Shown here piece by piece: positions 45,773 through 54,639 of a stretch of 64,000 nucleotides of DNA. The stretch is taken from NCBI GenBank assembly GCA_008828725.1, contig MEHQ01004275.1:1-64000 (forward strand). Reading direction: 5' to 3'. Position 1 is the stretch's first letter. Every line of letters starts with the position of its first letter. Made by a program: the position numbers and the translations under genes. Under the pieces are notes generated by a model. It made no database searches, had not been told where the DNA came from, and was given only the letters and a program-made list of their open reading frames with translations. Source of the DNA: Saccharina japonica (Eukaryota > Sar > Phaeophyceae > Laminariales > Laminariaceae).

Positions 45773-47178
45773 GGCAAAAATTCCATGAGTAAATGTAAGC
45801 GGAGGCGACAGACGGCGGAGGCCAGGCTCACCGATCTGCCCTTCCCCCCTTGGGATACATGCCTCCTCGGAAAAAACAGGCCCCGGAAGCGGGAGAGCGT
45901 TCCTAGGTTAGGTTTAGTTTGGGTCGGGCTTTGGCGGTGACTCGAAAGATCCTCCCGTCCCCTCCCCTCCCATCCTCCCGTCCCCTCCCCTCCCATCTTC
46001 TTCTCGTTATTTATCCCTTTTTGCCGCCTGGCTTACTTTTATGTTTCGTTTGTTTTCGTTTGTTTTTGGGTGCAGTTCGTTTCTCCGTTCGTGCATGCCA
46101 ACACGAGGGCGAAGGTGGTGGTTTGCGGGAGCAATTTCCTTTCCACGTTGGGCGAGCTCGTCGACCTCGACAACGTTCCGACGGTACGTCGCTGAGTGCG
46201 GTGCGGTGCTGTGTTTTGGTGTGGCGTACGTGTGTACGTACTGTAGTGCGATGCGATGCAGTACGGTGTGGTTCTGTTTTTGGTTTTCTTTTGTTGTTGT
46301 TGTTGTGGTGTGTGTTTTGGTGTGGCGTACGTGTATACGTAGTGCGATGCGATGCAGTATGGTGTGGTTCCGTTTATGGTCTTATTTTGTTGTTGTTGTT
46401 GTTGTTGTTGTTGTGGTGTGTGTTTTTTGTGTGTGTTTTGCTTGTTTTTGTCGTCTGGTTGGGGTGAGTGAGCTCGTCGACCTCGACAAAACGTCCCGAA
46501 GTTCTGTGTGCTTTGGTGTGCTTTGGTGTGGTGTAATTCCGGTTAGTTTTTTTTTTGTGTTGTATTTTGAGTTTGCGATCTGTTTGCGATTTGTTTGCGT
46601 TTTGTTCGGAGTGTTTGCGTGTTTTTGTGTGTCTGTGGTCTGTTCGCTATGATAGCGTGTTAGGGGCTACGTAGCTCGTCGACGCTGACAACATCCCGAA
46701 GGTCCACGTGCTTGGTGCCGTGGGCGGTGGTGTCGTTCCGGTTTTATATTTCATGATTGTTAAGTGTTTGTGTGTTTGTGTGCTTTCTTGTTTGTTTACC
46801 CCCCTCCGCTCCACCCCCCCCCCTCTTCCCCCCCCGCGCCCCGTATTTCCCTCGTCTTCCTGTCTTGTTACCTTTGTCGGCGCGTTTTTTTTTTTTTTTG
46901 TGTTGTGTTTGTGTGCTTTCTTGTTTGTTTCCCCCCCCCCCCCCTCTTCCCCCCCCGCGCCCCGTATTTACCTCGTCTTCCTGTCTTGTTACCTTTGACG
47001 GCGCGTTTTTTTGTTATTGTCCGAATCCTCAATCTCATTTTTCCGAATCCGTTTCTTTCTGAAACAGGCTGTGGGCGGGAACGACCCCACCCCGGTGTTG
47101 AAAAGCCCTCAGGAGGTCGAGATGCGCAACCACGTTATGAAAATTTTGATGGAGAAAGGCCAGGAGATGAAGCCGATT
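33771..47178 (+). CDS. SEC14-like CRAL-TRIO domain protein (C-terminus not resolved)
   Basis: Seven exons: 33771-33956, 37444-37549, 37987-38111, 40360-40446, 44876-44980, 46076-46183, 47068-47178; 276 residues so far, all GT-AG and in phase (0,1,0,0,0,0,0). The N-terminal part has the helical GDKVEARRRWIATLKWREEE element seen before CRAL-TRIO domains, then EPSTHFDIIKKYYPHFYF. The CRAL-TRIO core follows: GSIVYYEIPGQISLPKL, LLTCMDMKGAKLSMF, the hallmark YPERSYKIFILNAPWWFSVV (Tyr182 onward), WKFVSPFVHANTRAKVVVCG, and LGELVDLDNVPT. Family members bind phosphatidylinositol or other hydrophobic ligands and pass them between membranes; the ligand cannot be told. Exon 3 could alternatively start after CTGAAG, but the CAG acceptor at 37986 gives the better NPEGSIVYYE. 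The last exon is missing; one candidate is 56347-56406. Introns 3, 4 and 6 carry many repeats. Confidence 0.9.
34518..34572. repeat. CAT/CGT trinucleotide-rich tract
   Basis: An imperfect ATC/CGT/CAT triplet run in SEC14 intron 1. The Ser-rich frames are by-products. Confidence 0.75.
36138..36428. mobile_element. 291-bp inverted-end element carrying telomere-like repeats
   Basis: TATGTGCAGGTGCATCC (36138-36154) is perfectly inverted at 36412-36428. Inside is a tract CCCTAACCCTAACCCTAACC at about 36235-36255 running into CCCGAACCCGAACCCC, plus a GCGGCTTCGCCGC hairpin. It lies in SEC14 intron 1. Confidence 0.75.
36905..36998. repeat. GGT/AGT trinucleotide-rich tract
   Basis: Imperfect GGTAGTGAT and GTGGTAGTAGTAG runs in SEC14 intron 1. 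Confidence 0.8.
37560..37880. repeat. Degenerate TGCTG/TGCGG/TTTGC pentamer tract in SEC14 intron 2
   Basis: Most of intron 2 consists of GTGCTGTGCTG, GTGCGGT and GCTTTGCTTTGCTCTGC pentamers that change composition along the tract. It has a strong G/T bias on the sense strand. Confidence 0.75.
38316..38519. mobile_element. PIF/Harbinger-like MITE family B, copy 2
   Basis: Starts GGCCCCATATTAACGAG and ends TTCGTTAAAACGGGCCC, flanked by TAA on both sides (38313-38315 and 38520-38522). The internal arms CGCTTTTCATTGGTCAACAC and GACCAATGAAAAGCG are inverted. It lies in SEC14 intron 3. The right arm of its hairpin is mutated (TGGTGGTGCGGGTTCTGACC). Confidence 0.85.
38710..39018 (+). mobile_element. 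tRNA-derived SINE, copy 4 (diverged head)
   Basis: The body from 38819 matches the family (ACGAACCGTAGTGGGGGAGG, GTGACCCCGGATCTGAG) and ends TATTAAATGGGAGG followed by a G-run and AAATAACAAACAAATAAATA. The tRNA-like head is barely recognisable, so the copy is older than the others or truncated. It lies in SEC14 intron 3. Confidence 0.7.
39350..39510 (+). repeat. G-run-anchored dispersed repeat, copy b
   Basis: A run of about 20 G (39354-39374) is followed, after a C-rich stretch, by TGGCCGTAGTCATATGACCA, TAGAACCTCGCACCCCTGC and CGAGACGGAGCACG. Confidence 0.7.
40458..40486. repeat. G homopolymer right after SEC14 exon 4
   Basis: An uninterrupted G-run of about 29 begins 12 nt after the GTACGA donor of exon 4. 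It could form a G-quadruplex in the transcript next to the 5' splice site. Confidence 0.9.
41755..44500. mobile_element. hAT-like DNA transposon with 8-bp target duplication
   Basis: The element starts TAGGGCTGTGAGTTGGCTGG and ends with the inverted CAGCCAACCCACAGCCCTA-type terminus. It is flanked on both sides by the identical 8-mer CAGAAAAC (41747-41754 and 44501-44508), the target-site length of hAT elements, whose ends also typically read YAGGGNTG. Subterminal GTTGGCTGGC and TTAGTTGACTAGTTGGCTGG repeats are dense at both ends. Inside I find only short frames. One (42705-42930) encodes KKYAIWLHFAPKKHDKWAKF, faintly like a BED-type segment without its cysteines. No DDE transposase is visible, so the element is probably non-autonomous or decayed. 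It fills most of SEC14 intron 4. Confidence 0.85.
42622..42830. repeat. Internal second copy of the hAT-like left end
   Basis: TAGGGCTGTGAGTTGGCTGG and the following roughly 170 bp up to CCGAGGGGGCCCCGCTGGAGG repeat the terminal sequence at 41755-41930. The second copy is not flanked by CAGAAAAC, so the outer copy defines the transposed unit. The single N at 41934 falls in the equivalent GC-rich part of the first copy and may mark a local assembly problem. Confidence 0.8.
45617..45771 (+). repeat. G-run-anchored dispersed repeat, copy c, with G40 tract
   Basis: A short G-run, then CACAGTCGTATGACCATAGA, CCCTCGCATCCCTACAATGC and CGGGACGGAGCACG, followed by several G-runs, the last an uninterrupted stretch of 40 G at 45732-45771. 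It lies in SEC14 intron 5. Confidence 0.8.
46184..46701. repeat. Duplicated 3' end of SEC14 exon 6 inside the next intron
   Basis: The last bases of exon 6 (GAGCTCGTCGACCTCGACAA before the donor at 46184) recur in degenerate form at about 46470-46500 and at about 46673-46701, the latter ending CCCGAAG followed by GTCC, a decayed donor. Between them a unit of about 102 bp (TGTGTTTTGGTGTGGCGTAC through the GTTGTTGTTG run) is itself tandemly duplicated at 46209 and 46311. The arrangement indicates repeated head-to-tail duplication of the exon-intron boundary. Confidence 0.8.
46770..47010. repeat. Tandem duplication in SEC14 intron 6
   Basis: A unit of about 130 bp with GTGCTTTCTTGTTTGTTT, a C-run, CCCCGCGCCCCGTATTT, CCTCGTCTTCCTGTCTTGTT and GGCGCGTTTTTTT is present twice, ending just before the exon 7 acceptor region. 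Confidence 0.85.
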
Positions 47179-47370
47179 GTGAGTTCGTACTCGTATCTAC
47201 TGTATGTATACGTAACCCACGCTGTTAATGCTGTGATTTTGTTATCAACCAATCAACCCTCTTTTGGGGGGGGACTTCTTGAGAGGGAGGTCCACTGAGA
47301 ATGGAGCGACCGATAAAAAAAAAAAAGAGTGACGATTTACAGCTACTACATACGGCTACGTGCAGTGTGA

Positions 47371-47500
47371 TGGGGGGGGGGGGGGGGGGGGCGTAACTGC
47401 ATTTTGTTCGCTTGCCTTAGTCATTTGACCATTGACCACGCATCCCTTTCGAGACGGAGCACCGTTCCTACTCCTAATAGAGACACCTCCAACACTTTGG
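47371..47500 (+). repeat. G-run-anchored dispersed repeat, copy d
   Basis: A run of about 21 G precedes GCCTTAGTCATTTGACCATT, GACCACGCATCCCTTTCGAG, ACGGAGCACCGTTCCTAC and an AATAGAGACACCTCC end shared with copy a. Confidence 0.8.
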
Positions 47501-47635
47501 CGCTCATTACGTTGTTTCCATATATTACAAAGAAACGTTTTGCTAATTTTATCCCCTTCCTGCTTCGCCGCCTGTGGCCACCATCTATCTCCTAAGATAG
47601 CGATCGTTTTCTCGCTACTATTTAGTGTGATTGGG

Positions 47636-47720
47636 GGCGGGGGGGGTACTCATTTGTTGCTTTGCTTGCCTTAGTCGTTTGACCATTGACCACGCATCCC
47701 TTTCGAGACGGGGCAATGTG
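47636..47720 (+). repeat. G-run-anchored dispersed repeat, copy e
   Basis: An interrupted G-run, CTCATTTGTTGCTTTGC, GCCTTAGTCGTTTGACCATT and GACCACGCATCCCTTTCGAG. It is 250 bp from copy d in the same orientation. Confidence 0.8.
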
Positions 47721-47924
47721 ATACAATGGGTGGTGTCCGAATTGCAATGGCTGCAATGGTTGCAATGCAAGGAGTCACTCGTACGGCATGGGCGCGGCAT
47801 GATCCTAACCCCACCCGTGCTGCTGGGCGTGTCTCACGGACGGTGCTGCTCGTAGACGGTTTGATGAAAGACCAAAGCTATATACAGGCTGGTTCAGGCG
47901 TATCACCCAAAATTCATTCAGTGG

Positions 47925-48009
47925 CGAATGTCCACGCCGTTTTTTGGAGATAAACCCTGAAATTTGGCACACGTGTTTAATGCGCCCTGCCCAAGACTTT
48001 AACGGATGG

Positions 48010-48040
<31 letters not shown>

Positions 48041-48215
48041 GTCAGATATTGCTTGTTTTGTAATTTTTCGGGAAATTTGGGTCTTGAGATTCAAAATTTC
48101 CGGCGGAAAAAAAAAAAAAAAAAAAACATTCGTAAAAGGCTCGGGTAGGGCGCATAAAACACGTGTACCAAATTTCAGGGTCTATCTCCAAAAAACGGCG
48201 TGGACATTTTGATTT
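47925..48215. mobile_element. Palindromic MITE of about 290 bp
   Basis: GTCCACGCCGTTTTTTGGAG (about 47930) is inverted at about 48190-48208. The arms continue through ACCCTGAAATTTGG, CACGTGTTT and GCGCCCT on both sides to a T-run and A-run centre. It lies downstream of SEC14 exon 7. Confidence 0.8.
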
Positions 48216-48689
48216 TGTGCGGTAAAAGTGCAAAAATAGGCGTTGCCTCGTAACTACTTAGTTTCAGTATACAATCGTTTTTGGGCGTTAAATATGACTT
48301 AATATGATCATACGCAGTCAGATCTTCGAAAATTTGCGTGAAACTTTGTACAAACATGCCTTCGACCACCTGGAAGCGGCTCGTTCAGAAAAAACAAAAT
48401 GGGGGAAAACATGTTTTCCTACGGAAACGCCTGACTATGGTTGACCACTTTGAAGGCCTGTGATTGGTCGGGCCACATTTTCGGCGGTAGCGCCAGTTCT
48501 AGGTCCTTGAACAAAAAACTGGTGACGTCACCCTCTTCCACTGTTCATGGCGGTCAGTATGATACCAAATATGTGGCATTGGAGTTGCTATTGCATGCGG
48601 CATTCGTGACTGACGAAATTTTGGGTGATATGCCTGAACCAGCTCGTACCTATATATGATAATTGTTTTTTGGTTCTCTATCCCTTATA

Positions 48690-48925
48690 AGGGGCCCCTT
48701 AAATAAAAGTGTCTCTTAAAAGGGGTCCCGTAAAAAAGGGGGTACCTTACAAGGGGTCCCGTAAAAAAAGGGGGTACCTTAATTAAAAGGGATCCCGTAA
48801 AAAAGGGGGTACCTTAAAATAGGTCCCGTAAAAAAGGGGCTACCTTAAGAGGGGTCCCGTAAAAAAGGGGGTCCCTTAAAAGAGGTCCCGTGAAAAAGGG
48901 TGTACCTTAAAAGGGGTCCCAAAGG
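48690..48925. repeat. Minisatellite, about 30-bp unit
   Basis: Seven to eight units of GGGGTCCCGTAAAAAAGGGG followed by GTACCTTAAAA, with small variations. Confidence 0.9.
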
Positions 48926-49419
48926 GGTTTTAATGATGTACCACTATGTCCCTAAATATAAGCACCGTTTGGGATTAAATATCAATATAATAGTATACAT
49001 ACTTTTTATTTTTCTTTTAATATTGAGGGACAAAAGAGTGTTAAAACCTACAAGCGCACAACAGCATATGGATGGGGTGGTATTGTTTTGAATTGTTTTT
49101 TTCGTCTGGCGGCGACCCACCCATGGGTTGCTCGCACCATCGATCGTGTTGCTCGCACCATCCATCGCGAATGTAAAGACTCGTTGTGTGAACGCTACTA
49201 TATACTGCTGTAGTTGTACCGCTGAAATCAAGCCTGAGAAAATTCCAGTGTATGATCTAACTCGGTAACCGCCCCCGCCCCCGCCCCCCCCACGCTCCGC
49301 TATATAACCCCGTTCGCTTGATTATTTTTCGGCGCATTTTCCTCGTGCACTTGTTTGGCCTGAAAAAAAAATCTCCCTCAGATTTAAGAATATGGACGCG
49401 CTCCATTTCTTTGTGTTTT

Positions 49420-49620
49420 CTGCTGGTGCTTGCTGCTGGTGCGTGCTGCTGGTGTGGTGTTGTGCTGCTGGTGCTTGCTGTTGGTGTTTGGTATAGACTG
49501 CTGCTTGCTGCCGGCTGCTGCTGCTGCTTGCGGTTGCTTGCTGTGGGCCAGCTGCGACTTTGCTGCTGCTGCTGCTGCTATTTGCTGCTATTTGCTGCTG
49601 CTGCTTTGCTGCCAGAGCTG
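49420..49620. repeat. Degenerate CTG/GCTGGT-rich tract
   Basis: GCTGCTGGTGCTTGCTGCTGG-like runs (broken into imperfect triplets). The Leu/Cys-rich frame across it is an artefact. Confidence 0.8.
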
Positions 49621-49895
49621 AGTTTGGCTCTACGTTGCCCGCCGCTTAAAGAGAGGGGGGGAGGGAGAAAGAGAGAGAGACGGACACACACGGCAGTTTC
49701 TGCCGATGGTGTCAAGAGTTAAGGGTCGACCCCTCTTCCTTTCCGGGCGGGTGTTTGTTCCTTCCTATATATACCTTGTGCCTTTTGCGGGCCCGGGTTA
49801 TCGCGCGAAAAACCGAAAAAAAAAAAAAGCACCGACCGGAGGTGCAATGGTTGTGGGTGCCCTGGTTCGGGTAGGGATGGGAATTTGGGGGGGGG

Positions 49896-50290
49896 GGGCG
49901 GTAGGGGGGGGGGGGGGGGGGGAAAGAGGGGGGGGGGGGGGGGGGGAAAGAGGGGGGGGGGGGGGGGGGGAAAGAGGGGGGGGGGGGGGGGGGGAAAGAG
50001 GGGGGGGGGGGGGGGGGGAAAGAGGGGGGGGGGGGGGGGGGGAAAGAGGGGGGGGGGGGGGGGGGGAAAGAGGGGGGGGGGGGGGGGGGGAAAGAGGGGG
50101 GGGGGGGGGGGGGGAAAGAGGGGGGGGGGGGGGGGGGGAAAGAGGGGGGGGGGGGGGGGGGGAAAGAGGGGGGGGGGGGGGGGGGGAAAGAGGGGGGGGG
50201 GGGGGGGGGGAAAGAGGGGGGGGGGGGGGGGGGGAAAGAGGGGGGGGGGGGGGGGGGGAAAGAGGGGGGGGGGGGGGGGGGGAGGGGGGG
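49896..50290. repeat. Poly-G minisatellite, 24-bp unit, about 15 copies
   Basis: AAAGA plus about 19 G per unit, repeated every 24 bases from 49923 to about 50283 with almost no variation. Because 24 is a multiple of three, all plus frames stay open (GGGGGERG-type repeats). No evidence that it is coding. Confidence 0.93.
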
Positions 50291-50417
50291 AGAGGTGGCG
50301 AGGTTGGCTTCCCGGAAAAAAAGTCGCCGTCCAGAGTGGGTGAGTGTGCTTTGTTGTTCGCCTTGAGAAAAAAAAATGAGTTTTTTTTTTTGCCGCCCTC
50401 TTCTTAGGCGTGTGGAT

Positions 50418-50464
<47 letters not shown>
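50418..50464. repeat. Uninterrupted run of 47 G
   Basis: One of the longest possible G homopolymers in the window, 130 bp after the poly-G minisatellite. Confidence 0.95.
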
Positions 50465-50465
<1 letters not shown>

Positions 50466-51410
50466 CAGAAGCAGGCAGGCGAGAAGCTGAGAGCGTATTT
50501 GTACCTTTTTTTTGTTAAAGGTGAATGTCGTTATTTTGTTTTACCCTTCCGAGCGTCTTCCAGTTCCCTTTTTTTTGCGAGGCGCCCGTGTGGGCGCTCA
50601 GTACACCGGAGGGGAGTTCGATGCGAGTTGGAGGGAGGTTGGGGGACGGGGGGTTGTAGAGGGGGGAGGGGGGGCGTAAAAGGCGGCTGTTATTGTAAGA
50701 GAGGCGGCGCGTCGTCCTCCACCTCCACGCGGCGGGGATGGTGATGTTGGTGGTGATGGTGGTGGTGGTGGTGGTGGTGGTTATTGTTGACACGCATATT
50801 GGAGCGTGTATTCTGTGCCTGGCGTGTAGACGCTGCATGCAGGTCTTGGTGGGAGGTGAGAGGGGCCGGGGGTGAGGAGCGGAGAGGGGAAGGGAGGCGA
50901 AATTAATGGGGGTTTTGTTAAGACCTCCAGTTCGGTGCGCCACTTGAAATTACAGAATTCCAATATTATACACGGCGGCGCCCACTACGAAGCGATTCTT
51001 GCTCCTGGACTTTGTTTTGTTTTTTCTTCTTCCGGGATTTTTTTTTTGTTTTTTTTTTGTTTTGTTTTCTGTGGAAGCGGAGGCAGATATCTACGTAGTA
51101 TTTTGTATTTATACTATTACTACTGTTGTGCCTCTGATATTTTCCCTCTACATACTTCGGTCCTAAATACCAGGGTGATATTACTACTATTACTTGCGGC
51201 ATACCCTGGTATATATACCGAGGACAGCAGCAGTGGCAGGAGGAAGTTGAATATCGATTTTTGTCGTGCGGCCCCGTACAGAAGAAGACTTAGAGACCTT
51301 CTCGCCGCACCAACGCTCGCCCAAAGCAAGGAGGAGTAAGACGAGGAGGAAGAGGAGGAGGAGAGAACAAGACGTACTTACAGAACGTTCTCCCGGTAGT
51401 AATATCGCAT

Positions 51411-51550
51411 CCGTTCGTTCGGTCGGTCGGTCGGTATTTCCGTCGGTCGGTCGGTCGGTATTTCCGCCGGTCGGTCGGTCGGCCCGTCTGTCGGTATTTC
51501 GGTCGATATTTCGGTTGGTCGGTCGGTCTGTCGGTCGGGCTTTCGATCGG
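51411..51550. repeat. TCGG tetranucleotide-rich tract
   Basis: Blocks of GGTCGGTCGGTCGG separated by TATTTCCG or TATTTCGG spacers, a second-order repeat of about 28 bp. Confidence 0.85.
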
Positions 51551-52289
51551 CTGGTCGTTCGTTCTCTTGAGATTTTGGATCCCTCCGGTACATATATAGG
51601 GGGGAAGGGCGGGAGGAAGTATCTGTTGCTCCGATTGCTCGTTTGTTCGAGCGATCAGGAATCGAGTGCCAGGTATGGTATGTATGACGAGTACAACAAG
51701 GGAGTACGTATACATAAACAAGTATTATACGTACGTAGTTTCGTGTGTGTGTGTGTGTTTTTTTTTTGGGGGGGGGCGCGGATGCTCTCGGCTATTATAG
51801 CGTCTCCAGCGTCCTTCGCTTTCCTCTTGTCTCCTTTTTTGTTTGAGGTAGTGAGTACTACTGTCGTTTATTTGTTTTGAAGTGAAAACAAAAAAATAAG
51901 CTGAAAAATAGAGAGGCGTTACCTACGTACCAAGCGTGGGACGAATCAGGACGGGGGGCGGGGGGGCGGGGGCGGGGTGGGGGGGGGGCATGACAATATA
52001 CTGCTTACCGTACGGTGGGCCAGGCAGGCGTCGTGGCAACTCCTAAATTGAAGCTTCAATTGAAGCTTCGTCAACTCCAGTACGAGTAACTACGAGTAGT
52101 CTAAGAGTAATGCTTCGCAGTGTTAGCTTCAATGAATTAGTTATAAAGCAAATCAACTGGTTCGATTCCGGTGGCATGATGCCTCCTCCGGTCGGTGCAT
52201 TTTCCGTTTTTTCGTGCGATAAACTGAGCCCCAAAACACTTGCTGGCGGGAAGGAAGGAAGGAACACACGGCGCGCTCGCCCAGCGGGG

Positions 52290-52655
52290 AAGGGTCTCTC
52301 TCGTGTGAGCCGTGCTCTTATTTTTTTTAAGAAGAGCTGAAGCTACTATTAATAGTATACACACCGGGTATACCTTGTCTTTTGCCTCTTGCTGCTTGCT
52401 ATGTGTTGTACCTACGGGCTCCATCGGTAATATTTGGCACGCGCGCACACACGGCGGCCCTTCTGTCGTGTGAGCCTTGCTCTTATTTTGTTTACGAAGA
52501 GCTAACTACGTAGAGCTACAGTATCGTATACAATACTACAGTACCTACCTGGTGTACCTTGTCTTTTGCCTAGTATTGCTGTTTGCTATGTATTGTGCCT
52601 ACGTAGGGGCTTCGCGGGTGATATATTTTGGCACGCGCGAACACACGGCGGCCTG
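52290..52655. repeat. Tandem duplication of about 165-180 bp
   Basis: CGTGTGAGCCGTGCTCTTAT through ACCTTGTCTTTTGCCT, TTTGGCACGCGCG and ACACACGGCGGCC occurs twice (starting near 52302 and 52466). A third start (CAGCCTTGCTC) follows at 52656. Confidence 0.8.
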
Positions 52656-53212
52656 CAGCCTTGCTCATTTGTTGGCGCAAGTGTAACTCACACGCCCCAC
52701 AGACAGACAAGATAGGGGGGGAGGGAGGGAGGGAGTCTATACCTACTTACAAGGCACCTTCCAATAAGAAACGAGTATACAGCGAAGAAAAGCCCAGGCT
52801 GAGTGAGCTTTCTTACACGAAAATGTATATACGAAGTATGAAGTTCGGGAGCTATAGTTGTAGTGACCTTTATAGTGTATAACACACTCACGCTTCTTAC
52901 TTTCCCACAAAACAGTTTACGAGACTCACTCGTGAGTACCAGGTATATAATAAGTCTAGGCTGGGCCAGTGCTGAGATTTACAAAAAAAAAAACTGGCTT
53001 GCCGCCACTGCGTAATAATCATTTGGTTTTCCTGCACCGCAACTTTTTCGGCGCAAAGGGATATTATAGCAGGCGAAAAACAATATACATGGCGGGTTTG
53101 AGAGGCAAAAAACGTTTTTTGAGGCCCCCTTTTTAGGTCTTTCTTTCGAAGTTAAGGGAGCCGACTTACTTTGTCAAGTGATTTTCGGACATAAAATTTC
53201 CTGTACATTCGT

Positions 53213-54064
53213 CAGGGGCGTCCCGATTTTTTTTTTATCGACACCTAACTATCTAAAATGGTCAGAATGGAAAAACAATCGGAGCGCTACTTGTGATCGC
53301 TGGATTTAGCACAAAACAATTTTTTTTTCAATTTTTTTCCAAAAACCAATCACTTGGTTTTAAAGACCCCCCCCCCCCCCTGAGCCTCGCGGGGGGGGGC
53401 GGTATTTAAAACCAAATGATTGATTTTTGGATAATTTCAGAAAAAAAAAAACTTGTTTCGCGCTTAATCGCCCAGCGATCACAGTGCTCTGGTTGTTTTT
53501 CCATTCTGACCATTTTAGATAGTTAGGCTATTTATTATGCAGTCGGAAACGTGGATCGAAAAAGCCGGTTTCCGATTGGAAACACAATCAATCGGGTTTT
53601 GTTATACAGTTGAAAAAGAGCTTTTTCGATCCCAACTTTTTCGATTGAGAAAGAGTTTTTCGACGGGATTCGTGGATTGGATTTCTCAATCGAAAGAGTT
53701 TTTGAAGCTCACCGCATCTCTCTTCACCCCTCCAAACACACGGTCACACCACCCAGCGGCAGCCTAAACACCTCTCCGATGCTGGGTTGGCTGCTCTACT
53801 GCTGCTGCTGCTGCTCGCAGCGCAGCGCCTCCTAGAACCCGCGAGCAGGACACGAAGCAGTTTCCAAATCTTGTATCAACCGCCCCCAGAAAGAGCACAA
53901 AAAACTGCAAAATCGATCCGATTGACGATAGGGAAGGCATACAGACACACCCCGTCGAATTTATAGTGGATCGGAAACCGGATTTTTCGAGCCTCTCAAT
54001 CCGACGGCATAAGAATTAGCCTTACTTAGGTGTCGAAAAATTACTTTTCGGACGCCCTCGCACA
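53213..54064. mobile_element. Nested MITEs: outer element containing two inner ones
   Basis: The outer ends GGGCGTCC..TCGACACCTAA (53215-53250) and TTAGGTGTCGA..GGACGCCC (54024-54058) are inverted. Inside, 53248-53526 is a palindromic element with ends TAACTATCTAAAATGGTCAG and the inverse, its loop being a C-run and G-run. Abutting it, 53523-54022 has ends TAGGCTATTTATTATGCAGT and the inverse of CATAAGAATTAGCC. The second inner element recurs, truncated, at 60580-61075. The order implies insertion of inner elements into an older outer one. Confidence 0.75.
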
Positions 54065-54639
54065 TTCGTAGTATTTTTTTTAAGAAATGCCCCTAGCGGT
54101 CCCTATACACGCGGGGTGCCTCCGGCGGCCCTCCGGGGACCCCCCGGGGACCCCCTGGTGGGGGCTTCCGTGCCGCGAAACGCCTGGCCTGCCGGCGGTG
54201 CGTGTTGCAGGGTACCGCCTCACTTTTTCGTCGCTCGTTGCGGGGGTCGCAATTTACGCGCCGGAGTAAGTATTAAGTACCGGTAAAAAAATGCTACGAG
54301 GCACATTCATACATACCTGGCACTTGGCAGCATGATGACCGGTGACCGTAAAAAAATGGGGTGTATCTATCTTCTTCTAAAATAGTTGCAGTTCCTCTCC
54401 GTTCGGTAGCCCGTGTAACTCCAGTAGAATAAGAAAGAGTCTTCCACTATAATAGGTATAGATCTCAGAACGTTTAGGGAATATTCCCCATAATAAAAAA
54501 ATATGTTCACGTACGTCGTAGAAGAAGCGCTTTATTTTGATTACCAGAATTTTCGCCACAGCACACTGGAAAAGCGCACGGAGTATAATATAATAACGAT
54601 TACATTTCATCCCTGCGTTTTCCGAGCCCGGCGCCCATT

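Noticed and set aside
49318-49722. 134-codon Leu/Cys-rich frame resembling a membrane protein
   Set aside because: Hydrophobicity comes from the degenerate CTG tract.
49706-50407. 233-codon Gly-rich protein
   Set aside because: It is the reading of the 24-bp poly-G minisatellite; the frame is open only because the unit is a multiple of three.
50466-50500. Next SEC14 exon (frame KQAGEKLRA after a CAG)
   Set aside because: Tiny, no homology, and placed after a G homopolymer; the candidate at 56347 has better splice signals though it too is weak.
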